From: Liolophura sinensis
Taxonomy: Eukaryota; Mollusca; Polyplacophora; Chitonida; Chitonidae
Direction of reading: 5' to 3'
NCBI RefSeq assembly: GCF_032854445.1
Contig: NC_088305.1
Span: 25,021,400-25,085,399 of the forward strand
Length of the DNA stretch: 64,000 nt
The notes under the pieces are model-generated. The model worked only from the letters and a program-made list of their open reading frames with translations. It did no database searches and was not told the origin of the DNA. A program made the translations under genes and the position numbers. Shown here piece by piece: positions 20,440 to 32,657 of this stretch (position 1 is its first letter; each line of letters starts with the position of its first letter).

Positions 20440-21480
20440 GCGCAACTGAGATGCATATATTATTATCGACATCATGTATACTAGCATGGTACAGGATTTG
20501 AATACTACTTTCACTTATTCGCTTAAAACGTTTCCAACAGCATTTAAGCTCGTTAAGATTGTCTCTTTTCATAATTCCATCTTAACTTTGTACTTCATTT
20601 TCGAAGTTTTCTTGGTGGTTTGTGTTGGACGTCATTTTGAGAATTGACGTTGTGATTATTATCCTGGAAGCGCCCATGTGGGTTGTCGTGTTGGTATAGG
20701 AAAGACTGTTTCGACGCATAGATTTGATCTGGTTTATTTCACCCATGCTTGAATAAACGTGACCGCCCGCATATATACATGTACATATGTAGAAATACGT
20801 AAGATACTACAACACTGACAGACTGATTGTCTGAATGACTGACTGACTATCAGACTGACAAGCAAATAAACGCCAGCAAAAACAGACGGAGATTCATCTG
20901 TGAATAAGCAGCAGCTTTCTAGTCTTATATATCAAATGACAAATGTCGACATTCTTGTAGAAACAAGGTATTTTGGTATAAAACACATCGGATTAGCGAC
21001 TGTGGAACTCATCTTCTTTTACTTGTCTATTCCGGAAGAGTTGAGCCACAAATATACGTTCTCTCTGCATGGGACTATGGGAACAAGATCTTCTTTCAAC
21101 AACCCGCTGAGCCTAGTCCCCGCTGGCAAGGTTGACTTGTCTAGACTTGTGCAATAAACTTAACAACTGAAAATGAAGCGCTATATTGTTTACATGTAGT
21201 TTTAAAATCCTGAAATCTGAAAAAAATGACTTATGTGCGCCATGTATATAGGGACACCTCGAGGACTTGAGGCGGCCATATGCGTTTCCCAAAGCCACAT
21301 ATGGTGGCCACAGTTGATTCAGATGGTCAAATATGCTGATTATTTTTTCTGTTAATATAATTCGCTTCCTTATTCTAAATGTATAGCACATGACAAGAAC
21401 AGCAAACTATTAGGCTACCAAAGCCTGCCGTGTAATAGTGTACATGGCTTGAACAGAGAAGTTGTTTTCACATTCACTGT
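20440..21480. other. Intergenic, nothing recognised
   Basis: AT-rich sequence with a short GACT-type repeat near 20815-20860. Open frames up to 92 codons show no recognisable domain or splice context. Confidence 0.4.
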
Positions 21481-21625
21481 ACCCTTATATAGAGCCTCGA
21501 GTAATGAGGTCACGGCGTTGTTCACGCAAGGCGCCCCTTGCCGAGCAAAGGGCATCTTTGTAGAAAATCGCTTTTTCACAGCGCACTTACTAGTGAGCAG
21601 AGCAGTGTAACGTCTTTCACCTGTG

Positions 21626-22073
21626 TCAGCTAGACTGGATCTACGTACGAAACGTGGAGCCCAGCTTCGGTTATACAGACTTCGACGAGGACAATTTCAT
21701 TAAAAAAAAAAACAGCTCGAACCCTACCTTATTTTGCTATCCACCGATTCCCTTAGTCGAACGAACCTGAAACATGTCAAAGCCGACATCGGTAAACCAG
21801 CTTTCAACAGCAATCCAGCAGTTTAAACTTTGAATCGAGCAAACTAACGTCCACCATCTTGGTAATTCAAACTTCCGGCGGAGCGACAAGCCGCGAAAAC
21901 TTTATCCCAGAACTCAGAGAGTCCGTGGATAGCAAACTACATGAAATAAGGTAGGGTTCGAGCTGTTGTTTTTAATAAAAATGTCCTCGTCGAAGTGAAT
22001 GAAAATGTCCTCGTCGATGTGTATATAAGCGAAGCTATGCCCTACGTTTCGTACGTAGGTCCAGTCTAGCTGA
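21626..22073. mobile_element. Fold-back/MITE-like element with about 120-150-bp inverted arms (copy A)
   Basis: Left arm 21626-21746 ('cagctcgaaccctacctta', 'ctacgtacgaaacgt') is the reverse complement of 21924-22073 apart from an extra 'cgaagtgaatgaaaatgtcc' block on the right. The interior is about 180 bp and non-coding. No clear target-site duplication was found. Counterpart 35372-35823. Confidence 0.85.
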
Positions 22074-22261
22074 GCTACCTTCACCGACATAAAGAAAAGA
22101 TATATTCCACATTTAATTATTTTAGTGCATCTTCTACGAAAGAAGAATTCAGTCGGATGACGAGATGTACATAGGCGGCTTATACAGTGTTTAATGTTTA
22201 CAGAAAAAGACGCATGGGTCCATTTAAATATTGTGTCAGAGCTTGCACTTGCTGAAGATAT

Positions 22262-22312
22262 GTCCTCCTAAACAATGCCCGGTGTCCTCCCAAACAATGC
22301 CAGGATGCATGA
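22262..22312. repeat. 22-23-bp 'aacaatgcccggtgtcctcc' repeat, two copies (copy A)
   Basis: Two units here against about seven in copy B (36020-36170). Confidence 0.85.
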
Positions 22313-22746
22313 TGGAGAACCTGAAACCTCTTGATCCCAGTGATTGTTTGTTTGGTGTTTAAAGCCTTACTAAAATAAATGTCACTTCCTACTACGGCTG
22401 TCGATTACGGGACTAAGTCCCGAGAATGCCGTTACAGTTAGCCTATCATGGTTCTTGCATGACAAACTAACTAACTGAAATTTTAAATTTAAATGCAATT
22501 GTTTATCACATGCAGTTATATCAAACTGTATAGTATGAATATAATTTATTCATATGTATATTTTGCCAGCATGTATCGTACTTTTCTTCCTCTTCGAAAC
22601 TGTGGTAACACCAGTACATATAAAATATTATCATCAATCGAAATATTAGCTAATAAAAGAGAAAAAAAAGACATAAAAACAAGCTTTCCATGAAAATGTT
22701 TGTTCTCTTCCTCTTTTAAAAGAAAAATTTGATAAAACTGCCCTAA

Positions 22747-22962
22747 GGGCCTCCGTAGCCGAGGTGGTTAGCGTTCCAATGCGGCGAAATGATCCAACAA
22801 TCTCTCACCAATGCAGTCGCTGTGAGTTCAAGTCCAACTCATACTGGCTTCCCTTCCGTGAGATGGTCATGGTTTCTCACCACTATTAAGCTTGCCGCCG
22901 TCGTATAGGTGGAACATTCTAGATTACGGCCTAAAACACCAATCAAACACATAAATAAATAA
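22747..22962 (+). mobile_element. SINE, plus strand, internal deletion (copy A)
   Basis: Head 'gggcctccgtagccgaggtg', B-box 'gagttcaagtcc', and a body shortened after 'cttcccttccgtgag'. The tail is AAATAAATAAA. The same insertion is at 36611-36823, as part of the larger duplicated locus. Confidence 0.9.
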
Positions 22963-23141
22963 ACCTGTCTTACAGTATAATGCTTAAATGGTATGCCACC
23001 GAATTTTCAAAATTTACTACCGTTTTACTACTGCATCATTACCGTGACTCGTCAGAACAAAAGGTCGAAATGGAACCTCTTCGAAATCTCTACAGATTTG
23101 CCATTATATGTGCACAAGCTCATCTACACTCACTTAAATTC

Positions 23142-23181
23142 TCGAGTACGGCGTAAAACACCAATCAAATAAATAAATAAA
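23142..23181 (+). mobile_element. SINE 3' tail fragment (copy A)
   Basis: Only 'gagtacggcgtaaaacacca' plus the AATA tail remains. The counterpart is 36997-37036. Confidence 0.8.
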
Positions 23182-23196
23182 CATTCACTTTAACAT

Positions 23197-23286
23197 CATT
23201 CGTGTGATATCTGAACTTAAGAACTTAAAGAACCCTATCAACTTCGTGTGATATCTGAACTTAAGAGCTTAAAGAACCCTATCAAC
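23197..23286. repeat. 44-bp tandem duplication
   Basis: 'tcgtgtgatatctgaactta' occurs twice, 44 bases apart. It is also present in copy B at about 37057-37145. Confidence 0.9.
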
Positions 23287-23492
23287 ACCCTAATATAACC
23301 TTAAGTCTTATGTGTGTCTATGAAACATGTGTCCAAAACATTCTTCACCAAAGTACGCCAAGTGAAATTTGAGGTCGGAGGCATGTCCCTAAGCGAACTA
23401 TGTAAAACTGTGACGGATCGGGGCAAAACGTCGTTGTTTCGCACCATTATTTGTGCTATAAATCCTCTGCACTCATTTCTGCATGGCCCCTG

Positions 23493-24160
23493 TGTTACCT
23501 GACCCATAATACGTCATGTTACCTGACCCATAATACGTCATGTTACCTGACGCATAATACGTTGTGTTACCTGACCCATAATACGTCGTGTTACCTGACC
23601 CACAATACGTTGTGTTACCTCACCCATAATACGTCGTGTTACCTGACTCATAATACGTTGTGTTACCCGACCCATAATACGTCGTGTTACCTGACCCACA
23701 ATACGTTGTGTTACCTCACCCATAATACGTCGTGTTACCTGACTCATAATACGTTGTGTTACCCGACCCATAATACGTCGTGTTACCTAACCCATAATAC
23801 GTCGTTTTACCTAACCCATAATCCGTTGTGTTACCTGACCCATAATACGTTGTGTTACCTGACCCATAATACGTTGTGTTACCTGACCCATAATACGTCG
23901 TTTTACCTAACCCATAATCCGTTGTGTTACCTGACCCATAATACGTTGTGTTACCTGACCCATAATACGTTGTGTTACCTGACCCATAATACGTCGTTTT
24001 ACCTAACCCATAATCCGTTGTGTTACCTGACCCATAATACGTTGTGTTACCTGACCCATAATACGTTGTGTTATCTGACCCACAATACGTCGTGTTACCC
24101 GAACCATAATGCGTTTTTTTACTTGACTTATAATACGTTGTGTTACCTGACTCATAATGC
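23493..24160. repeat. 24-bp minisatellite, about 28 copies (copy A)
   Basis: Unit 'gttacctgacccataatacg' plus 'tcat' or variants, 24 bases. Because 24 is a multiple of three, an open frame (CYLTHNTS repeated) spans it; this is not taken as a gene. Confidence 0.95.
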
Positions 24161-24169
24161 CATTTGTGG

Positions 24170-25490
24170 CCTTTCTCACTAAATATAATTCCTATTTCCT
24201 TTTAACACATTTTGTTTTTCTGTCTCACATCAGAATACTGTCTATGGAAAGTATCCATTGAAAGGCGTTCCTGTTAGTAGCCCAGACATATGTAGGTAAG
24301 GCTCTCAACTTACACCAACTAGCAATAAACATTTACAGTAAACATTTCAGGTGACTGATGTCGTTTTCTGCTTGCCAAAGGAATGACTTTTGCGTGGTAT
24401 GTGGGATATCTCATAACAAGAATACTGTTCTTACAACTTGTGGCCACCACATGACTCATCAAAGTGAGGAAAGTACCATTTGTGGCCCGATCGGCCACAT
24501 TTGGCGGCTACTTTTCAAATGGCACCTTTCTCTGGCTTATCTGTCATGATTCTGTAGTTTGAGATGAAACATAAATATAGTGACTCATATCTTCAATCCA
24601 GTTAAAGAATATATCAAAAGATAGGGTTTTTTTCGTTTGCGATGTTTGATCGGAATACATGTTAAGAAGGGATAAAGCTATTTTCCAAAAATATCGCCAC
24701 TGGCGTCCTTGAAAAGCAAAACTTTTCGTATAAAGCATTATGTATTTTTGTGAACATGTTTTTCTCTTTTCGATAGAAAACTCAAATGATTTAGTTTGTG
24801 CGTTTCTACTGCTGTATAAAGAAAATTTCATGTTCTACTGTAATACATAAAAGGTATTCCACGGATCTCTCAAGCATTACTTTTATACTGGTTTGTTATT
24901 AAATTTACTCCTCTGCTTATAGAACTGTGGCCAGTCGTAACAAAACGTCGCGATTTGTGCGTGGTTCACTGCGGGATAAGACTCATTCACGCATTGGATA
25001 GTTGTATTTCACAGGAGGTCTCAATTGCCGTCAGATAAACCCAGGTTCCGGTTTGCAGTTGTACGGAACGTTAGGACCATCCATCCAAAACCTAGTCAAT
25101 ATCGTTTTCGAGGATTAATTATTTGTTTCCGATGCTACATGACAATCGTTATTAATGTCACAAGAGATTCTTATGTCATTTATCAAAACGGTCTTTATGT
25201 GGCCATATTTATTGTGACGTCTCCGTGAATTATTATGTGGAGGACAGCAGACATGACGCAGATATGACATCCTATTCCGCAGTACATCCGTGTCATAACG
25301 ACCAGGTAACTTTAATCAATCAATCAGTCAAATATGCATACGTGATTTTATGTATCAATCAATTTCCGGTCCAAACAACGGCCGTTAAATGCAACCTACA
25401 ATATAAAGAAATATATGTTTTAGTTGAAATAGATTGCCAATAAATAAAAGCTCTTTGCTGACATCCTAGGTTTTACAAATGTAGTAATTA
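24170..25490. other. Non-repetitive part of copy A without a recognised gene
   Basis: Conserved in copy B (37590-38900). Short open frames only; the two copies translate differently after indels (for example after 24,420), which argues against coding there. Confidence 0.4.
25020..25120 (+). other. Weak exon-like stretch shared by both copies
   Basis: After a tatttcacag acceptor, about 33 codons read GLNCRQINPGSGLQLYGTLG to VNIVFED and a stop. The same frame is open in copy B (38398-38497). No family is recognised, and it may be chance. Confidence 0.2.
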
Positions 25491-25499
25491 CTGTCAGAC

Positions 25500-28418
25500 A
25501 GCAGTGATCAGCTTACTGCTGATATAGAGTGATAATTACTGCTGACAGGCTGACAATTACTGCGGATGGGTTGACAATTTTTTGCGGATGGGTTGACAAT
25601 TACGGGTGATAAAGAATGACAATTACTGCTGATAGGGTGAAAATTACTGCTGATAACGTGACAATTACTGCTGACAGAGTAATAATTACTGCTGGTAGGC
25701 GAACAGTGATTGCTGATTGGGTGACAGTTACCGGCAATAGGGTGCCATTTACTTATGTAACTGATTCGTGTATTTAACCGTACTGAAGAATATTTCACTT
25801 ATGCAACAGAGGACAGCATGGTGGTGGGAGGGAACCGGGCAGAATCCGAGAGAAACCCACGTTTCACTCATACGAGGAAGATCAGCAGACCTTCCCTACG
25901 GCCTGAGAGGAAATCAGCATGAAATCAGCAAACTCACAGCGAGGTGACTTTTACTGCTGATAGAGTGACAATGAATGCTGATACAGTGACAATTACTGGT
26001 GATAGGGTGACAGTTACTGGTGATATGGTGACAGGTACGGGTGATAAGGTGACAATTATCGATAAAACGGTGATAATTACTGGTGATAGGGTGACAATTA
26101 CTGCTGACAGGGTGACAGTTACTGGTGATATGGTGACAGGTACGGGTGATAAGGTGACAATTATCGATAAAACGGTGATAATTACTGGTGACAGAGTGAC
26201 AATTACTGCTGACTGGGTGACCGTTACAGGTGATAGGGTGGCAGTTAGGGTGATAGGTGATAATTATTGTTGATAGGGTGACAATTAGCGCTGACAGGGT
26301 GACAGTTACAGCTGATAGGGTGGCAGTTACGGGTGATAAGGTGACAATTATTGGTGATAGGGTGACAATTACTGGTGAAAGGTTTACAATTACTGGTGAT
26401 ATAGTGACAGGTACAGGTGATAAGGTGACAATTATCGATAATACGGTGATAATTACTGGTGACAGAGTGACAATTACTGCTGACTGGGTGACCGTTACTG
26501 GTGATAGGGTGACAGTTACTGGTAATAGGGTGACATGTACTGGTGGTAGAGTGACAATCACTGCTGACAGGGTGACAGTTACAGGTGATAGGGTGGCAGT
26601 TACGGGTGATAAGGTGACAATTATTGGTGATAGGGTGACAATTACTCTTGACAGGGTGACAGTTACAAGTGATAAGTGACAGTTACTGGTGATAGGATGA
26701 CAGATACTGGTAATACGGTGATAATTACTGGTGATAGGGTGACAGTTACTGGTGATAGGTGGCAATTACTGGTGATAGGATGACAGATACTGGTGATAGG
26801 GTGACAGTTACTGGTAATAAGGTGACATGTATTGGTGATAGAGTGACAGGGTGGCAGTTACAGATGATAGGGTAGCAGTCAGGGTGATAGGTTACAATTA
26901 TTGGTGATAGGGTGACAGGTACAGGCGAAAGGGTGACAATTATTGGTAATAGGGTGACAGTTACTGGTGATATGATGACAGATACTGGTGATAGGGTGGC
27001 AGGTACAGGTGAGAGGGTGACAATTACTGGTAATAGCGGGAAAGCTACAGGTAATAGGGTGACAGTTACTGGTGATAGGTTGAAAATTACTGGTGATATG
27101 GTGACAATTATCGGTAATCGGGTGGCAGTTACTGGTAATACGGTGATAATTACTGGTGATAGAGTGACAATTACTGTTGACAGGGTGACAGTTACAGCTG
27201 ATAGGTGACAATTACTGGTGATAGGATGACAGATACTGGTAATACGTTGATAATTACTGGTGGTAGGGTGACAGATACTGGTGATAGGTTGACAATTACT
27301 GGTGATAGGATGACAGATACTAGAGATAGGGTGGCAGTTACTGATAATAGGGTGACATGTACTGATGGTAAAGTGACAATTTCTGCTGACTGGGTGATAG
27401 TTACAGGTAATAGGGTGGCAGTTAGGGTGATAGGAGACAATTATTGATGATAGGGTGACAGTTACTGGTGATAGGGTGACCGTTACAGGTGATAGGGTTG
27501 CAGTTAGGGTGATAGGTGACAATTATAGGTGATAGGTTGACAATTACTCCAGACAGGGTGACAGTTACAAGTGATAGGTGACAATTATTGGTGATAGGAT
27601 GACGGATATTGGTAATACGGTGATAATTACTGGTGTTAGGGTGACAGTTACTGGTAAGAGGGTGACAATTACTGGTGATAGGATAATATGTACTGGTGAA
27701 AGAGTGACAGTTACTGGTAATAAGGTGACAGGTGCAGGTGATAGGGTAACAGTTACCGATAATAGGTAACTGGTCATAGGGGGATAGTTACTGCTGATAT
27801 AGAATGACAATTACTCCCGACTGGTGAAAATTACTGCTGATAAAGTTAAAGTTACTGTTGATAGAGTAAAAATTACTGGCCATAGGGTGACAGTTACTGG
27901 TCATAAGGTGATAGTTATGGCTGATAGGGTGATAGTTACTCGTGATAGGGTGATAATTACTGGTGATATGGTGATTGTTACTGGTGATGAGGTGACAATT
28001 ACTGGTGATAGAGTGACAGTTACTGATCATGAGGTGATAGTTATGGCTGATAGGGTGATAGTTACTCGTGATAGGGTGATAATTACTGGTGATAGGTTGA
28101 CAGGTACTGGTGATAGGGTGACAATTACTGCTGATATGGTGATAGTTACTGGTGATGAGGTGACAATTACTGGTGATAGAGTGACAGTTACTGGTCATGA
28201 GGTGATAGTTATGGCTGATAGGGTAATACTTCTCGTGATAGGGTGATAATTACTGGTGATAGGTTGACAAGTACAGGTAATAAGGTGATAATTACTGCTG
28301 ATATGGTGATAGTTACGGGTGATGAGGTGACAATTATTGCTGATATGGTGATAGTTACTGGTGATGAGGTGACAATTACTGGTGAAATAGTGACAGTTAC
28401 TGGTCATAAGGTGATAGT
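25500..28418. repeat. 21-bp minisatellite, about 2.9 kb (copy A)
   Basis: Unit 'acaattactggtgatagggt' plus 'g', 21 bases, with drifted variants and an old SINE near 25.8-25.9 kb. Long frames on both strands (TITGDRV and its reverse) arise because 21 is a multiple of three. Confidence 0.95.
25777..25941 (-). mobile_element. Degraded SINE inside the 21-bp minisatellite (copy A)
   Basis: 'gaagaatatttcacttatgc', 'ggacagcatggtggtgggag' and 'cagcagaccttcc' are reverse-strand SINE words. It splits the minisatellite. The counterpart is 39200-39371. Confidence 0.75.
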
Positions 28419-28551
28419 TATGTATAGCGATATTAGCGATAGTGTAGCTATATCAGTGATACTAACAATAGTAGTCATGGTGGCGATAGTAGTGATAGTA
28501 AATAAATACTGACGTTAACAGTAGTAGCCATAGATACTACTGTTAGTTAGA

Positions 28552-28827
28552 GAGAGTGAGTGAGTGAAAGTTTTAACGTCGCTTTCAACAATATTTCAGT
28601 TTTATCGCGACAATAAAACGTCAAATAGTCGATCTACTACGGATAATTCCTTTACTATTCAGTCAAAAAGGACACCAGAAGTCACATAACAAACACAGAC
28701 GGTAGTTTAAAATTACAGCTTTCCTGCCATACCAATGGCAGAGAGAAAGTCAAAAATAGTATCACTTTCTACAGAATTGAAAAGTTCTGAAAGAGAGCTC
28801 ACGTGATAAAAGGAATCTCGTACAGGA
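28552..28827 (-). mobile_element. LINE 3' fragment, minus strand (only in copy A)
   Basis: A 276-bp insertion flanked by a 13-bp duplication 'actgttagttaga' (28539-28551 and 28828-28840). Its 3' tail is a GTGA/TCAC repeat. The sequence is the reverse complement of the last 260 bases of the insertion at 31888-32642. Copy B has the empty site near 44,128. Confidence 0.93.
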
Positions 28828-29257
28828 ACTGTTAGTTAGATGGTACATGTAGCGATAATAGTGAAAACAGCGACAGTAGCTATAACAGCGATATTAGTGA
28901 TAGCAGTAATGGTAATGATAGTGGTGAGAGCGAAAATAGCGATAGTAATGATAGAAAAAACATTAGCGATAAAAGTGATAGCGACAGTGGAATGGTAGTA
29001 ACCACAGTGGTAATAATACAAATAGTAACGACAAAAGCAACATTTCATTCAGTCAGTCGATACCCAGGATTCCTTGTTAATTTTTTATCAAATTTTGTTG
29101 TTTAAGCATCGACCAAGAGTTGCGTAAAGTTGTCTGCTTATCATTATTATGTATCGTGTTGAGGTGTATATAATAGTTTTTAGGTCAGTGGATGAAATTG
29201 GTACCGATAACTGGCGGAATCAGTCGATCAGTCAGTTCAAATAATCTTTGCCTACAG

Positions 29258-29500
29258 CTCTGTGCCAGGCCGGTGAGGTGGAAATGAAGACGAATGCTAC
29301 ATGACTCATGACTGATATGACTGGATTCTTTTTGAGCGGACCTTGCCTTGGAGACGAAAACTCTGCTCTTCCCGAGACTATTCGAAGTTTTAGGTCTGTA
29401 AGCCCCAATGACTGTGCCTATAAATTTTCATCCGCCACGGATGTAAAAGCCTTTGGTTTTGGCACCACTTGCAAGATTGAAGTGACAAGCTGTGTTTCAG
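29258..29500 (+). pseudogene. Secreted-protein exon 3, inverted (copy A)
   Basis: Same exon as 43694-43453 but on the plus strand, opposite to exons 1-2 of copy A. In-frame TGA at 29302-29304. From 29308 the frame is open: MTDMTGFFLSGPCLGDENS through SSATDVKAFGFGTTCKIEV. Donor ttcag|gtaagt. Confidence 0.65.
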
Positions 29501-29995
29501 GTAAGTTTCACACCTCGTCTGTATCTTTCACCTGGCAGGTGTATGTCTTTTTGCCTATGCAAAGCGATTTTTTTTGTTCCTTATTCCAGTTGTGTTTAAC
29601 GTCATACTCAAGAAGATTCTTTCAGTGTTACTGGTGAAAGAAAGCAGTAGACCACCGCCCCACTTCAGACAAGTGATAAACCTACTGACTTAAAGCCACA
29701 GTCGTAGCAGCATTACCTGTGCCATCATTAGTCAGAGTCTGACTAGATTAGGAAAAGAAGAACGATTGATAACCAAGTGGCCTACCGAGGGCTACGCGAT
29801 CAATATTGCAGTGGTGTAAAACTATTTACCACTTGTGCTTTAAATGTATACAGGCCATGATTATCGATATCGACAGTCCTGACATATAGTAGGATTGTCA
29901 TCTTACGAAGCTAGCGGAATCTACCAGCCATAATGAACAACAATCTTCAACTATAATGAACAAATTGGACAAACCATTGTTTAATCGCCTGGTTT

Positions 29996-30271
29996 TGATT
30001 GATTGATTGATTTATTTGATTGGTGCTTTACGCCGTACTCAAGAATATTTCACTTACACGACTGCGGCCAGCATTATGGTGGGAGGAAAGCGGGCAGTGC
30101 CCGAGGGAAACCCACGACCATCCGCAGGTTGCTGGCAGACCTTCCCACTTACGGGCGGAGAGGAAGCCACCATGAGCTGGGACTTGAGCTCACAGCGACC
30201 GCAATGGTGAGAGGCTTCTGGGTCATTATGCTGCGCTAGCGCGCTAACCAACTGAGCCACGGAGAGCCCCC
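29996..30271 (-). mobile_element. SINE, minus strand, full length (copy A, inverted block)
   Basis: Complete copy in reverse: a TTGATTGATTGA tail, then the body and the tRNA-like head 'gctaaccaactgagccacgg'. The same element is on the plus strand at 42677-42952 because the block is inverted between the copies. Confidence 0.95.
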
Positions 30272-30633
30272 GCCTTGTTTTGAGACAGTATTCAAGTTGC
30301 CATTCCATTATACTTGTTTCATTGAGGGGTTTGCAGCGCATTTAGAATTATGTCTTTTATACGGCAGTAGTGTGCATGGATGTAGAACACTGGACAAAGC
30401 CTTGATCTAATAACTGTGTAGAAATGAACTAACTTGTTCTTCAACAAATTGTCATTTGCTGCAAGTTCGACGCTCTAGAAAACTTGGCCAGTGAGAGTGA
30501 TTGATGTTGAAATGAGTGAATGAAAAAAGTCCTCATGAAGTCCGATTTCGATTTATTTATTTCCCTTTTCTCTCTCCTAAGTTCAAAGTTATGGGCCGTT
30601 CTTTATCGGTGTTCGATTTTTCATCCTTTTCAG

Positions 30634-30710
30634 ACCCTGGGGAGGGCGACAATGGTGATGGGTGTGGCTGCGATGATAGCGACAGCAGCGATGGAGGCAA
30701 TTCGGACTAA
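30634..30710 (+). pseudogene. Secreted-protein exon 4, inverted (copy A)
   Basis: Acceptor ccttttcag|accc, the same acidic tail ending NSD and a stop. Stranded away from exons 1-2 by the inversion. Confidence 0.5.
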
Positions 30711-31089
30711 TTAATCAGCAACAACCCAGGCTTGTTATCCATTATTAGCGACCGGAAATGATATTCGTGTAGTGCGCACCTGACATTTTGTTCTCAATAA
30801 CAAAGCAGATTAAATTTATTGTTTTAATGAATAATGTTTGGTTAATTATAATCTTTGTGGATTGCCATTTTCCAAGGTTTACAAATTGGTGTTTGTAAAA
30901 TTAATTTCTCTTAACACTTGGTCATTTGTATGACCTATCGGTAAATGAGTACATATAATGCATATTTGGACAACCAAGGAGATGCCAGGTTCGAACCCAG
31001 CTCGTGCTGGTTTAGTCGAGGCTTTTGTCATCAGCTCTTTTCGATGATGTTCCCGACAGAAAGCTGTGGCTTCCTCCGAACACTCCGGT

Positions 31090-31275
31090 TTTCTCCATAT
31101 ATTAGCAGTAATTGTCATCCTGCCAGAGGAAATGGTCACCCTATCAACAGTATTGGTCACCCTATTAACAGTAATGGTCACCCTATCAAAAGTAATTATC
31201 ACCCTATCATCAGTAACTGTGACCCTTTTCACCAGTAACAGTCACCCTATCAGCAGTAACTACCACGTTATAACC
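31090..31275. repeat. 21-bp minisatellite units in opposite orientation (copy A)
   Basis: 'cagtaatggtcaccctatca' units are the reverse complement of the main 21-bp array. They mark the right end of the inverted block. Confidence 0.92.
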
Positions 31276-31289
31276 AGTAACTATCACCC

Positions 31290-31872
31290 TATACTACAGT
31301 GTATCACCACTATCGCTACTATCACTAATATCGCTATACTACAGTGTATCACTACTATCGTTAGTATCACTAATATCGCTATACTGCAGTGTATCACCAC
31401 TATCGCTCCTATCACTAATATCGCTATAATATCGCTAATATCGCTATACAATCGCTAATATCGACACTAATCATTAATATCGCTATACTGCAGTGTATCA
31501 CTACTATCGTTGCTATCACTAATATCGCTACACTATCGCTAATATCGCTATACAATCGCTAACATCGCTACTTTCACTAATATCGCTTTACTACAGTGTA
31601 TCGTCACCATCGTTACTATCACTAATATCGCTACTATCACTAATATCGCTACTATCATTAATATCGCTATACTACAGTGTCTCACCACTATCGCTATTAT
31701 CACTAATATCGCTATACTACAATGTATCGCTACTATCGTTAGTATCACTAATATCGCTACACTAACGCTAATTATCGCTATACAATAGCTAATATCGCTA
31801 CTTTCACTAATATCGCTATAGTGTATTACTACTAGCGTTAGTATTACTAATATCGCTACACTATCGCAAATA
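31290..31872. repeat. 9-bp minisatellite 'tatcgctac/tatcactaa' (copy A, left of the LINE)
   Basis: Mixed 9-bp units (tatcgctac, tatcactaa, tatcgctat) with a longer unit containing 'actacagtgtatcaccac'. Continues at 32658-32970 after the LINE. Confidence 0.93.
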
Positions 31873-31887
31873 TCACTATAAAATCTC

Positions 31888-32642
31888 CTGACGGTTCCAA
31901 GAATGATGATGGCGTGGCTTCTGCCGCTGTCCTTGGGCCCAGAACCATTTCAACTCGGTTTCCAAATTCCTGTTCTGTATTTACCGCGGAAGCCAAGGCC
32001 TGGAATCCCTGGGAATACTGCTGCAGATGAAGCCGCGAAGGCGGGCTTTGCATTCCGTTACTACCCAAACTGACGTTCCATATTCGGACTTGCGTTCACT
32101 TATTTGCTCCTATCTCAAGCGCTTGTTTCAGGCTCAATGGGATGACCAGACAACCAACAAACTGCATGATATTCGTCAGTTTGTTGGTCCAGCGCCTTCC
32201 CTTTCACGGCATCGTCTCCGTTCTTGCATTTTGAGGAGGTGTCGTATCGGTCACACACGTGCTACGCATGGGTATTTGTTGAAAGGAGAAGATGCTCCTC
32301 ATTGCTTTGCTTGTGATCAACGGTTCACAGTCAAGCACATATTGCTTGACTGTGGCGACTTTGCTCCTGTACGAGATTCCTTTTTATCACGTGAGCTCTC
32401 TTTCAGAACTTTTCAATTCTGTAGAAAGTGATACTATTTTTGATTTTCTCTCTACCATTGGTATGGCAGGAAAGCTGTGATTTTAAACTACCGTCTGTGT
32501 TTGTTATGTGACTTCTGGTGTCCTTTTTTGACTGAATAGTAAATGAATTATCCGTAGTAGATCGACTACTTGACGTTTTATTGTCGCGATAAAACTGAAA
32601 TATTGTTAAAAGCGACGTTAAAACTTTCACTCACTCACTCAC
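31888..32642 (+). mobile_element. LINE 3' fragment with RNase H end and zinc-knuckle-like C-terminus (only in copy A)
   Basis: A 755-bp insertion flanked by 'tcactataaaatctc' (31873-31887 and 32643-32657). It encodes GIPGNTAADEAAKA, the end of a LINE RNase H domain, then after a frame change a C-terminal domain with CFACDQRFTVKHILLDC (C-x2-C...H...C). This is typical of I/Jockey-type non-LTR elements. 5'-truncated, with a CACT-repeat tail. Copy B has the empty site at about 45,375-45,385. Confidence 0.92.
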
Positions 32643-32657
32643 TCACTATAAAATCTC

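Larger units (their letters stand above)
28420..31275. other. Inverted block in copy A (partner 41690-44215 in copy B)
   Basis: The block reads as the reverse complement of the corresponding part of copy B, including the SINE, exons 3 and 4 of the secreted-protein gene, and tracts of the 9-bp repeat. The flanks outside the block are in direct orientation. The two ends sit in 21-bp repeats of opposite orientation and in 9-bp repeats. Confidence 0.93.

Noticed and set aside
23451-24182. 243-codon ORF of CYLTHNTS repeats
   Set aside because: Translation of a 24-bp minisatellite. The array length and frame are not conserved in the second copy.
25914-28246. Long ORFs of TITGDRV or SNCHPIT type
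   Set aside because: Translation of the 21-bp minisatellite, open on both strands and broken differently in the two copies.
25500-28418. CRISPR array
   Set aside because: The units are head-to-tail minisatellites with no unique spacers, and the genome is animal. The same holds for the other tandem arrays.
29302-29304. TGA read as selenocysteine in secreted-protein exon 3
   Set aside because: No SECIS-like element was identified and other indels in the exon point to decay.
32403-32630. Minus-strand ORF in the LINE 3' end
   Set aside because: It lies antisense within the LINE fragment and repeats at the other LINE copy.
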